64,000 bases of DNA. Source: Arthrobacter saudimassiliensis. Its GTDB lineage: Bacteria > Actinomycetota > Actinomycetes > Actinomycetales > Micrococcaceae. Location of the stretch: contig LN483072.1 of the NCBI GenBank assembly GCA_900016675.1, forward strand, positions 558,001-622,000, in the 5' to 3' direction. Below, piece by piece: positions 10,446-18,218 of this stretch. The position numbers were made by a program, and so were the translations under genes. Numbering within the stretch: position 1 is the stretch's first letter; every line of letters begins with the position of its first letter. Under the pieces are notes generated by a model that was given only the letters and a program-made list of their open reading frames with translations, was not told the origin of the DNA and searched no databases.

Positions 10446-11678
10446 ATGACGGTTACCCTGAGATCCCTCGAAACTGCTCTCCCGCCGACCATCCTCGTCC
10501 AGTCAGAGGCACGTGACGTGTTCGCCTCCCAGCCCGGGCTCACCCGCCTGGGCCAGCGGTTGGTCCGCACCTGTTTCGACTCCGCCGCCATCGATACCCG
10601 CCGGACCGCGGTCTCCGAGCTTTCGCTGGGACACCGCGCCGAGAACCCGGCGTTCTTCGACTCCGCCACCGGGCAGCTGATGAGCCCTAGCACCAAGACC
10701 CGCAATGACATCTTCGCGGTGGAAGCCACCAAGCTGTTCATCGAGGCCGCGCAGAAGGCCCTCTCCGCCTGCTCCGACATCTCCGCCGAGGACGTCACCC
10801 ACGTCGTCACCGTCTCCTGCACCGGTTTCTTCAACCCCGGCCCCGACTACAAGGTGGTCCGGGCACTGGGCCTGAACCCGTCGGTGCGCCGCTACCATCT
10901 TGGCTTCATGGGCTGCTACGCCGCGTTCCCGGCCCTGCGCGCCGCCAAGTCCTTCTGCCAGGAGGACCCGAATGCCGTCGTCCTCGTCGTCAGCGCGGAG
11001 CTGTGCTCGCTGCACGTGCGCACCTCCAACGACCCGGACACGATCATGGGCTCCTCCCTCTTCGCCGACGGCGCCGCCGCCGCGGTGGTCACCGGACGGG
11101 AGCTGCCCGCCGATACCCCGGCCATCCAGCTCGACCACTTCGAAACCGTGCTGACCCCGGTCGGTGAGGAGTCGATGGCCTGGAACATCGGCGACGAGGG
11201 TTTCGAAATGGTCCTGGGCACCTATGTGCCGCACATCATCGACGACCACATCGTCGGGGCGCTGGAGCCGCTGCTCGCCTCCGATCCGACGCTGGACGGC
11301 GTGCCGTACCACGAGATCGAGCACTGGGCGATCCACCCCGGCGGGCGGAGCATCCTCGACAAGGTCGAGTCCAAGCTGGGCCTGTCCGAGGAGCAGCTGC
11401 TGCCCGCCCGGGAAACGCTGCGCAACTACGGGAACATGAGCAGCGCCACCGTGCTGTTCGTGCTCAAGCACATCCTGGAGCAGCCCTTCGCCGGCGGCAA
11501 CGAGCGGATCTGCTCGATGGCCTTCGGCCCCGGCCTGACCGTGGAGACCGGCCTGTTCACCCGGGTGGGCGGGCCGGTGGGTGCGCCGGCCCGGGCCGCC
11601 GACGCCGCCGCCGTGCCGGTTCCGGCCGCAGCGGACGCGTCCGACGGCGCGCCCGCCGTCGTTCCGGCAGGAGCATGA
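10446..11678 (+). CDS. Type III polyketide synthase (alkylresorcinol/alkylpyrone synthase-like)
   Basis: 410-residue chalcone-synthase-fold enzyme. The catalytic triad is complete: Cys157 in LGFMGCYAAF, His297 in WAIHPGGRSIL and Asn330 in NYGNMSSAT. Bacterial members use a fatty-acyl starter and malonyl-CoA extenders to make alkylresorcinols or alkylpyrones. The C-terminus carries an Ala/Pro/Val-rich tail of about 35 residues. It heads a three-gene operon with a SAM methyltransferase and an FAD hydroxylase, the same order as srsA-srsB-srsC of Streptomyces griseus, which make methylated phenolic lipids and quinones. The product is therefore inferred to be a membrane phenolic lipid. Confidence 0.9.
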   Translation: MTVTLRSLETALPPTILVQSEARDVFASQPGLTRLGQRLVRTCFDSAAIDTRRTAVSELSLGHRAENPAFFDSATGQLMSPSTKTRNDIFAVEATKLFIEAAQKALSACSDISAEDVTHVVTVSCTGFFNPGPDYKVVRALGLNPSVRRYHLGFMGCYAAFPALRAAKSFCQEDPNAVVLVVSAELCSLHVRTSNDPDTIMGSSLFADGAAAAVVTGRELPADTPAIQLDHFETVLTPVGEESMAWNIGDEGFEMVLGTYVPHIIDDHIVGALEPLLASDPTLDGVPYHEIEHWAIHPGGRSILDKVESKLGLSEEQLLPARETLRNYGNMSSATVLFVLKHILEQPFAGGNERICSMAFGPGLTVETGLFTRVGGPVGAPARAADAAAVPVPAAADASDGAPAVVPAGA

Positions 11679-12430
11679 GCGCTGCCGGCACCGGAAGCCC
11701 GGCGGCGCGCCTGCGCCGGGCCCTGGTTCCGGACCTGGGCGTCCGGGCCGCCGACGCGGTGGAGCAGATGGACCGCCCGGACTGTGACCCGCGCCGGCTG
11801 GAGCGGACCTACGCGCAGTTCTGGCTGATCAACGCGGTGGTGTCCGGCTGGCGCCGCAACTACGTCCGCTACCTGCGGCCGCTGCTCTCCGGCCCGGGCC
11901 CGCACACGCTGCTCGACATCGGCTCCGGAGGCGCCGACCTGCCGCGTGCGCTGGCCCGGTGGGCGCGCCGCGACGGCATCGACCTGCGGATCACGGCCCT
12001 GGACCCGGACCCGCGCGCCCACGCCTTCGCGTCCGCACGGCCGCGGCCCGGGCTTGAGTTCCGTCAGGCGTACAGCTCCGACCTGGTGGCCGAGGGCCGG
12101 GAATACGACCTGGTGGTCAGCAACCACATGCTGCACCACCTGGACGAAACCTCGTTCAAGGGGCTGCTGGCCGATTCGGAGCAGCTGACCCGGCGGCTGT
12201 GCCTGCACAGCGACATCGAACGGAACCCGTGGGGCTACGCCCTGTTCTCGGTGGGCACGCTGCCCTTTTTCCCCGGATCGTTCATCCGCGAGGACGGCCT
12301 GACCTCGATCCGGCGCAGCTTCACCCGCACCGAGCTGGCCGCGGCCGCGCCGGACGGGTGGGTGACGGTGCAGCACCGGCCGTGGCAGAACCTGCTGATG
12401 TTCCGTCCCGACGGCGGGCGGCAGCAGTGA
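11675..12430 (+). CDS. Class I SAM-dependent methyltransferase of the phenolic-lipid operon
   Basis: 251-residue Rossmann-fold methyltransferase. Motif I is TLLDIGSGGADLP at 78-90, an acidic loop at the end of strand 2 is ALDPDPRA, and motif IV is YDLVVSNHMLHHL. It overlaps the polyketide synthase stop by 4 bp (ATGA) and is itself overlapped by the next gene (GTGA), so the three proteins are made from one mRNA. In the srs pathway the middle gene product methylates the alkylresorcinol; the same job is inferred here. The family alone does not show whether it acts on O or C. Confidence 0.88.
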   Translation: MSAAGTGSPAARLRRALVPDLGVRAADAVEQMDRPDCDPRRLERTYAQFWLINAVVSGWRRNYVRYLRPLLSGPGPHTLLDIGSGGADLPRALARWARRDGIDLRITALDPDPRAHAFASARPRPGLEFRQAYSSDLVAEGREYDLVVSNHMLHHLDETSFKGLLADSEQLTRRLCLHSDIERNPWGYALFSVGTLPFFPGSFIREDGLTSIRRSFTRTELAAAAPDGWVTVQHRPWQNLLMFRPDGGRQQ

Positions 12431-13587
12431 GGGGCTCCTCTCCTGCGGAGCCGGACCTGGACGTGGCCGTGGTCGGCGGCGGGCCGGTCGGGCTGTACAC
12501 CGCCATCCTGCTGCTGCGCCGGGGGCTGCGGGTGCGGGTGTTTGAGCAGCGCACCGGGCGCAGCGCGCACTCGCGGGCCATCGGCATCCATCCGCCCGGG
12601 CTGCGGGCGCTGGCCGCGGCCGGCGTCGCGGACCGGCTTTCCGGCGAGGGCATGCGGATCCGCCGCGGGCAGGCCCGCTTCGGCGGCTCCCTGGTGGCCG
12701 AGGTGCGCTTCGACTCCGCCGACCCGAAGTACCCCTTTGTCCTGACCCTGCCGCAGGTCCGGACCGAGCAGGTGCTGGAGGAGCGGCTCGCCGCGCTGGA
12801 CGCCTCGGCGCTGGTCCGTGGCGCGGCCGTCACCGGCGTCCGCCAGGGCCCCGGCTCGGTCACCCTGGACGTGGCCGGCCCGGCGTCGGACGCGTCGGTG
12901 ACCGCGCGGCTGCTGGTGGCGGCCGACGGCGCCCGGTCCGGCGTGCGCGGGCTGCTGGCAGTGCCGCGGACGGGCGAGCGGGTCCTGGATTCCTACCTCA
13001 TGGGCGACTTCGCCGACGACACCGGCGACGGCCCGCTGGGCGTGCTCTACCTGGAGCCCGACGGCATCGTGGAGTCGTTTCCGCTTCCGGGCGGCACCCG
13101 CCGCTGGGTCGCGCACACCGGCGCGCTGCGGCCCCTGGACGACGCCGCGGACCTGGTCCGGGAGATCCGCCGGCGCACCGGTGTGAAGATCGATCCGGAC
13201 TCCAACACCATGCTCAGCGCGTTCACCGTACGCACGGGGCGGGTCCGGCGCATGGTGCACGGGCGCGTCCTGTTCCTGGGGGACGCGGCCCATGAGGTGA
13301 GCCCGATCGGCGGCCAGGGGATGACCCTGGGCTGGATGGACGCCGCCGCGGCCGTGCCGTTGATCGTCCGATCCCTGCGCGGGGACGACGTGGGGGCCTC
13401 CCTGCTGCGGTTCCAGCGACGCCGGCGGCGCGACGCCGTGGTGGCGGACGCCCAGGCCCGGCTGAACATGGCCCTGGGCCGGCCGCTGCCGCCGGCGGTG
13501 ATGGCGGCCCGCAACCGGGCGATGGGGGCGCTGCTGCGTTCCGGGCCGGCCGCCGACGCCGTGGCCCGCCGCTTCACCATGCAGTAA
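12427..13587 (+). CDS. FAD-dependent hydroxylase of the phenolic-lipid operon
   Basis: 386-residue flavoprotein of the p-hydroxybenzoate hydroxylase fold. The FAD motif is VAVVGGGPVGLY near residues 13-24, the DG motif is LLVAADGARSGVR, and the GD motif is VLFLGDAAHEVSPIGGQG. The GTG start overlaps the methyltransferase stop (GTGA) and agrees with the point where similarity to flavoproteins begins; longer upstream frame is ruled out by the overlap. The likely reaction is aromatic ring hydroxylation of the alkylresorcinol, which would lead to a hydroquinone/quinone, as for SrsC. A strong bidirectional terminator follows. Confidence 0.87.
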   Translation: MRGSSPAEPDLDVAVVGGGPVGLYTAILLLRRGLRVRVFEQRTGRSAHSRAIGIHPPGLRALAAAGVADRLSGEGMRIRRGQARFGGSLVAEVRFDSADPKYPFVLTLPQVRTEQVLEERLAALDASALVRGAAVTGVRQGPGSVTLDVAGPASDASVTARLLVAADGARSGVRGLLAVPRTGERVLDSYLMGDFADDTGDGPLGVLYLEPDGIVESFPLPGGTRRWVAHTGALRPLDDAADLVREIRRRTGVKIDPDSNTMLSAFTVRTGRVRRMVHGRVLFLGDAAHEVSPIGGQGMTLGWMDAAAAVPLIVRSLRGDDVGASLLRFQRRRRRDAVVADAQARLNMALGRPLPPAVMAARNRAMGALLRSGPAADAVARRFTMQ

Positions 13588-13622
13588 CGCCCCGGACCGG
13601 CCGTGCGGCGGCCGGAAACGCG

Positions 13623-13656
13623 AACGGCGGCCGGTTCCCGTGAACCGGCCGCCGTT
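13623..13656. terminator. Bidirectional terminator, perfect 15-bp stem
   Basis: AACGGCGGCCGGTTC (13623-13637), a CCGT loop, and the exact reverse complement (13642-13656) lie between the convergent phenolic-lipid operon and the DHA2 exporter gene. Confidence 0.8.
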
Positions 13657-13679
13657 GCTGCCTGTTGGATGCGGTGGCC

Positions 13680-15440
13680 TTAGCGCCGCCCGGCCTCCGA
13701 CGGTTCGGAGGCGGCGCCGTCGTCGGCGGTCCCCGCCTCCCGCGCGGCGTGGCGGGCGTGGCCGCTCGGAGCCGTGCCGGCGTCGGGCTGCGCCGCACCG
13801 GCGGGCACCCCCGCGGGCTGGGCGGCCGGGTCGGCGGCCGTGCGGACCAGTTCGCTGCCGCCGGTCACTTCCGGATCCACCGGGGCGGAGGGCTTCAGGT
13901 CCAGGGTCAGGCGCAGCTTCTGCTCCCGGATGAACAGGACGGAGACCAGCGCGATCACGGCCACCAGCGCGGCGATCCGGAAGACGACGGCGATGCCGTC
14001 ACCGTACGCGGCGCGGAAGATCTCGGCGATCGGGCCGGGCAGGGACCCGATGTCCAGGGTGGCGGCCTCCGCGCCCTGGCCGGTGGGCAGGCCCAGTTCC
14101 TCGAACCGGGTGGTGACCCGGGAGGTGACCTGGCGGGAGAGCACGGCGCCGAGCACCGAGACGCCGACGGCGCCGCCGACGGTGCGGAAGAACGCCACCG
14201 AGGCGCTGGCCGCGCCGATGTCGGAGATGGAGACCGTGTTCTGCACGGCCAGCACCAGGTTCTGCATCAGCAGGCCCATGCCGAGGCCCAGGACGAACAG
14301 GAACACTCCGACCAGGACCATGTCCGTCTCGTGGTTGATCATGCCCGAGAGGCCGGTGCCCAGCACCACGAGCGCGGCGCCGATGATCAGGTAGATCTTC
14401 CACTTGCCGTACCGGGTGATCAGCTGGCCGGAGCCGACCGAACCGAGCAGGTTGCCGGCGATCAGCGGCAGCATGAGCAGGCCGGCCGCCGTCGGGCTGT
14501 AGCCGCGGGCCACCTGGAAGTACTGGCCCAGGTAGGTGGTGGAGGCGAACATGGCGATGCCCACGGCCACGGAGGCGATGATCACCAGGGCGGTGGTGCG
14601 CTGCCGGATGATGTTCAGCGGAATGATCGGAGCCTTGACCTTGGATTCGACCAGCACCAGCAGGGCCAGCAGCACGATGCTGCCGCCGACCATGGCCGCG
14701 GACTCCCAGGAAACCCAGCCGTAGTAGCCGTCCTGGTCCGCGAAGGAGACCCAGATCAGCAGCAGCGAGACGCCGCCGCTGAGCAGGATGCTGCCGAGCC
14801 AGTCGATGCTCGCCGGCTTCTTCTCGTGCTTGATCCGGAGCGTGAACTGGAGCAGGATCATCGCGATCACGGCCAGCGGAACGCAGCTGAAGAACGTCCA
14901 GCGCCAGCCCAGCGGGCTGTCGACGATGAAGCCGCCCAGCAGCGGCCCGCCGGCGGTGGCCACCGCCATGACGGCGCCCATGTAGCCGGAGTAGCGGCCG
15001 CGTTCCCGCGGCGGAATGATCGAGCCGATGATCGCCATGCCCAGGGCGGTCAGGCCGCCCATGCCCAGGCCCTGGATGACGCGGGCCACCAGCATGACGG
15101 TCATGTCATTGGCGAAGCCGGCCAGGACCGAACCGGCCACGAAGATGACGATGCCCAGCTGTTCGAGCACCTTCTTGTTGAACAGGTCGGCGAGCTTGCC
15201 CCAGATCGGCGTGCTGACCGCGTTGGCGAGCAGGGCGGCGGTGACGACCCAGGCATAGTCGGTCTGGGTGCCTTTGAGGTCGCCGATGATGGTCGGCAGC
15301 GCCGTGGCCACGATGGTGGAGCTCAGCATGGCGGTGAACAGGGCGGCCAGAAGCCCGGTCAGCACCTGCAGGATCTGGCGGTGCGTCATCTTCTCCGGGT
15401 CGTGGTGGGCCGGAGCGGCTGGAGTCTTGGGCGTGGTCAC
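13680..15440 (-). CDS. DHA2 family MFS drug exporter (14 TM, EmrB/QacA type)
   Basis: 586-residue major facilitator with 14 predicted transmembrane helices. Helix 1 carries MLSSTIVATALPTIIGDL with the LDxTxVNxALP-type motif of this family, and helix 5 carries the drug-antiporter motif C (MAVATAGGPLLGG). It ends in a Pro/Ala/Asp-rich cytoplasmic tail of about 70 residues. The GTG start overlaps the stop of the upstream marR gene by 4 bp (GTGA), so regulator and pump form one autoregulated operon. The substrate is unknown; the pump sits head-to-tail opposite the phenolic-lipid genes but is expressed separately. Confidence 0.88.
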   Translation of the reverse strand: MTTPKTPAAPAHHDPEKMTHRQILQVLTGLLAALFTAMLSSTIVATALPTIIGDLKGTQTDYAWVVTAALLANAVSTPIWGKLADLFNKKVLEQLGIVIFVAGSVLAGFANDMTVMLVARVIQGLGMGGLTALGMAIIGSIIPPRERGRYSGYMGAVMAVATAGGPLLGGFIVDSPLGWRWTFFSCVPLAVIAMILLQFTLRIKHEKKPASIDWLGSILLSGGVSLLLIWVSFADQDGYYGWVSWESAAMVGGSIVLLALLVLVESKVKAPIIPLNIIRQRTTALVIIASVAVGIAMFASTTYLGQYFQVARGYSPTAAGLLMLPLIAGNLLGSVGSGQLITRYGKWKIYLIIGAALVVLGTGLSGMINHETDMVLVGVFLFVLGLGMGLLMQNLVLAVQNTVSISDIGAASASVAFFRTVGGAVGVSVLGAVLSRQVTSRVTTRFEELGLPTGQGAEAATLDIGSLPGPIAEIFRAAYGDGIAVVFRIAALVAVIALVSVLFIREQKLRLTLDLKPSAPVDPEVTGGSELVRTAADPAAQPAGVPAGAAQPDAGTAPSGHARHAAREAGTADDGAASEPSEAGRR

Positions 15441-15943
15441 TGGGCGTTGGCCTCCGGGGCAGGTGATGTGGGGTTCGGGGATGTGGTGCCCGGGCGGGTC
15501 GACCGGGTGGATGCCTGCAGGGTCGCTGACAGGCGGGCCAGGCAGCCTGCGGTGTCGCTGGCCTGGTCTTCGGTCCATTCCTTGAGCATGTCCTGCAGGA
15601 GCAGGGCACGGCGGTGCAGGGCATCGGCCAGGGTGGCCCGGCCCTCCGCGGAGAGGCTGATCAGGTAGGCGCGGCCGTCCTGCGGATCGGGCCGGCGCTG
15701 GACCCAGCCCAGCTCCTCCAATTCGGCGATGTGGCGGCTGAGGCCCGCCGGGCCGATGCCCAGCTGGTGGGCGAGGTCAGTTGCCCGCAGTTCACCGCTT
15801 TCGCTGATGATGCGCATGACGCCCTGCAGCGCCGCGCCGGGGCCGGTGCTGATGACGCTCTGCTGGGTGACGCAGCGCAGCTGGCGCTGCAGCACCGAAA
15901 TCTGGTGGATGAGGTCTTCAGCGGTTTCCTGTCGTACTGACAC
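15437..15943 (-). CDS. MarR family transcriptional regulator
   Basis: 168-residue winged-helix regulator. The recognition helix region is LRATDLAHQLGIGPAGLSRH at about 52-72, followed by the wing RRPDPQDGRAYLISLS. The last 30 residues are Ser/Thr/Pro-rich and probably disordered. GTG start with a GAAAGGCGG ribosome binding site. It precedes and overlaps the DHA2 pump gene. Two matching 13-bp inverted repeats, one over the -35 box and one over the predicted transcript start, argue for autorepression relieved by a pump substrate. Confidence 0.88.
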   Translation of the reverse strand: MSVRQETAEDLIHQISVLQRQLRCVTQQSVISTGPGAALQGVMRIISESGELRATDLAHQLGIGPAGLSRHIAELEELGWVQRRPDPQDGRAYLISLSAEGRATLADALHRRALLLQDMLKEWTEDQASDTAGCLARLSATLQASTRSTRPGTTSPNPTSPAPEANAQ

Positions 15944-15979
15944 GTCCGCCTTTCAGGGGATGCGGGAAGGATAATTTGC

Positions 15980-15992
15980 TTGCGTCAGGCAA
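15980..15992. promoter_or_regulatory. MarR operator copy 1
   Basis: TTGCGTCAGGCAA, arms TTGC and GCAA. It covers the predicted transcription start of the marR-DHA2 operon. Confidence 0.6.
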
Positions 15993-16020
15993 CTATACGC
16001 AGATTGTTTGCTTCAGGCAA
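15992..16020 (-). promoter_or_regulatory. Promoter of the marR-DHA2 operon
   Basis: On the minus strand TTGCCT (16015-16020) and TATAGT (15992-15997) are spaced by exactly 17 bp. The -35 box is inside operator copy 2 and the -10 box lies between the two operators. Confidence 0.65.
16008..16020. promoter_or_regulatory. MarR operator copy 2
   Basis: TTGCTTCAGGCAA differs from copy 1 at one position. The centres are 28 bp apart. Confidence 0.6.
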
Positions 16021-16188
16021 CCAACTGTGGGCCACGGTACAGTTCCCTCCGGCCGCTTGCCGCTGAAGGGCCGCCGGGTGCATGGCACGGCAGCCGCTCC
16101 CCCGGCGCCGCGGGCATGCCGGCTGTATGCCCGCCGGGCCGCCCGCCCGTGGCACACTGGCTGCACCCCTCGACGGAAAGGCCCGCCC

Positions 16189-17292
16189 ATGCAGATCACC
16201 GGAGCCGTGCTGGAACAGATCGGAGCCGCCCGGCCGTACGCGCAGTCGCGGCCGCTGAAGGTTGTCGGCCTTCAGCTGGATCCGCCCGGTGAACACGAGG
16301 TGCTGGTCCGCATGGAGGCCGCCGGACTGTGCCATTCGGACCTGTCCGTGGTGGACGGCAACCGCCGCCGCCCGGTTCCCATGCTGCTGGGCCACGAAGC
16401 CGCCGGCCGCGTCGAAGCGGTGGGCAGCGGCGTTGCCGACCTGGTGCCCGGACAGCGTGTGGTGATGACCTTCCTGCCCCGCTGCGGGCAGTGCGCGGGC
16501 TGCGCCACGGACGGACTGGTGCCCTGCAGCGCCGGCAGCGCCAGCAACGAGCGCGGCGAACTGCTGGGCGGCGGACGGCGGCTGCACCGGGACGGCGGTC
16601 CGGTCCATCACCACCTGGGCGTCTCCGGGTTCGCCGACCACGCCGTGGTGCACCGCAATTCGGTGGTGCCGGTGGACGACGACGTGCCGGCGCCGGTGGC
16701 CGCCGTCCTCGGGTGCGCGGTCCTCACCGGCGGCGGCGTGGGCCTGAACGCCGCCCGCCCCGCCCCGGGCGAATCGCTCATGGTGGTGGGCCTGGGCGGC
16801 GTGGGCATGGCGGCGGTCATGGTCGCGGCGTCCCTGCCGGAGGTGCGGGTCATCGGCGTGGACATGTCCGAAACCAAGCTGGAGCACGCCCGGAACCTGG
16901 GCGCGCATGAGGTCTACACCCCGCAGCAGGTGGCCGACCTGGGCGTCACGGCCAGCCATGCCGTGGAGGCCGCCGGCAATGCCCGTGCCTTCGAAACCGC
17001 GTTTGCCGCCACCGCTCCCGGCGGACGCACGGTCACGGCCGGGCTGCCCTCGCCGGAGGCACGGGTCAGCATTTCTCCGCTGCTGATCACCGCACAGGCG
17101 CGGACCATCATCGGCAGCTACCTCGGTTCGGCGGTGCCGGCCCGCGACATTCCGGAGTATGTGCGGCGCTGGCGGGAAGGGCGGCTGCCGGTGGAGAAGC
17201 TGATCTCCGCGCAGCTGCGGCTGGAGGACGTCAACCTCGGCATGGACCGGCTGGCCGACGCCGCCGAGCTGCGCCAGGTGGTGCTGTTCTAG
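16189..17292 (+). CDS. Zinc-dependent alcohol dehydrogenase (MDR superfamily)
   Basis: 367-residue medium-chain dehydrogenase. Catalytic zinc ligands are Cys48 in AAGLCHSD and His69-Glu70 in LLGHEAAG; four structural-zinc Cys lie at 99, 102, 105 and 113 (CGQCAGC...C). The NAD(P) loop is VVGLGGVGMAAV. The class III-like pattern fits a primary or secondary alcohol dehydrogenase. The ATG at 16189 has GGAAAGG upstream; the longer reading frame has no support. It shares its last four bases with the convergent hydrolase gene. Next to a Baeyer-Villiger monooxygenase and esterase-like hydrolase, an alcohol-to-ketone step is a reasonable inference. Confidence 0.88.
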   Translation: MQITGAVLEQIGAARPYAQSRPLKVVGLQLDPPGEHEVLVRMEAAGLCHSDLSVVDGNRRRPVPMLLGHEAAGRVEAVGSGVADLVPGQRVVMTFLPRCGQCAGCATDGLVPCSAGSASNERGELLGGGRRLHRDGGPVHHHLGVSGFADHAVVHRNSVVPVDDDVPAPVAAVLGCAVLTGGGVGLNAARPAPGESLMVVGLGGVGMAAVMVAASLPEVRVIGVDMSETKLEHARNLGAHEVYTPQQVADLGVTASHAVEAAGNARAFETAFAATAPGGRTVTAGLPSPEARVSISPLLITAQARTIIGSYLGSAVPARDIPEYVRRWREGRLPVEKLISAQLRLEDVNLGMDRLADAAELRQVVLF

Positions 17293-18218
17293 CCCGCCCC
17301 GGTCCCGCCGCTGCCCGGTTCCGCCGCCGGCCCCCGGCCTGCACCGTCCTGCCCGGACTGCCGGATGAACCGGCGGGCCAGGTCGGCGAACTCGGCCGCC
17401 CGTTCAATCTGCGGCATGTGCCCGGTATCGGCGAAGACGTGGCTCTGCGCATTGGGCAGGGCGGCGAGCGCGGCGTCCAGCTGGCTGTTCGGCAGGATGC
17501 GGTCCGCGTCGCCCCACACCACCAGGGTGGGCAGGCCCAGCCCGGCGACGGCCTCCAGCAGCTCGGTGCGCCAGCGCCGGTAGACGCCGGCGTAGGGCAG
17601 GCCCAGGCCGAGGGTCACGGTGGCGAACGTGGCGAGATGATCCGGCTGGCGTCCCACCTGCGCCGCGTGCCGCAGCCGGGCCTCGGTGGCGTGCGCGGGG
17701 TCGAAGAACAGGCGCCGGTTGGCCTGCGCTCCCGCTTCCCGCGCGCGCTGCCGGAAGCGCGGCCCGACACGCGGCAGCCGGGTGGCCAGGCCCAGCACGA
17801 CGGGGGCCAGGGACAGCTTGGCCACCCGCCCGAATCCGGCGCTGTTGACCAGCACCAGGCTGGCCACCCGTCGGGGGTACCGGGCGGCGAACTGCATGGC
17901 CACCGCGCCGCCCAGGGAGTTGCCCATGACGTGGACGGGCCGGTCCTCCCCCACGGCGTCCAGCACCGTCGCCGCAGCGGCGGCATACCAGGCCAGGCTG
18001 GGACGGACCGTGCCCTTCGGGCTCAGCCCGAACCCGGGGTGGTCGCTGCTGATGACCCGGTGGTCGGCTGCCAGCAGGTCGTGGGCGTCCTGCCAGTCTT
18101 CGAGGCTGCGTCCCACCCCGTGCAGCAGCAGGACCGGCGGGCCGGACGCAGGCCCGGAGACCCGCACCCGCAGCGGCGTGCCCTCCACCTGGATCCACCG
18201 GGCGTCCGCCACGCTCAT
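17289..18218 (-). CDS. Alpha/beta hydrolase (probable esterase partner of the BVMO)
   Basis: 309-residue alpha/beta hydrolase. Oxyanion loop LLHGVGRS at 31-38, nucleophile elbow GNSLGG with Ser101, acid Asp in VWGDADRIL and His in DTGHMPQIE complete the triad. The cap region and length fit the meta-cleavage product hydrolase/epoxide hydrolase/esterase group. ATG overlaps the stop of the upstream monooxygenase gene (ATGA), so the two are coupled. Baeyer-Villiger enzymes make esters or lactones and are often paired with such a hydrolase, which makes ester cleavage the most likely role. The C-terminal 25 residues are Gly-rich and disordered. Confidence 0.87.
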   Translation of the reverse strand: MSVADARWIQVEGTPLRVRVSGPASGPPVLLLHGVGRSLEDWQDAHDLLAADHRVISSDHPGFGLSPKGTVRPSLAWYAAAAATVLDAVGEDRPVHVMGNSLGGAVAMQFAARYPRRVASLVLVNSAGFGRVAKLSLAPVVLGLATRLPRVGPRFRQRAREAGAQANRRLFFDPAHATEARLRHAAQVGRQPDHLATFATVTLGLGLPYAGVYRRWRTELLEAVAGLGLPTLVVWGDADRILPNSQLDAALAALPNAQSHVFADTGHMPQIERAAEFADLARRFIRQSGQDGAGRGPAAEPGSGGTGAG

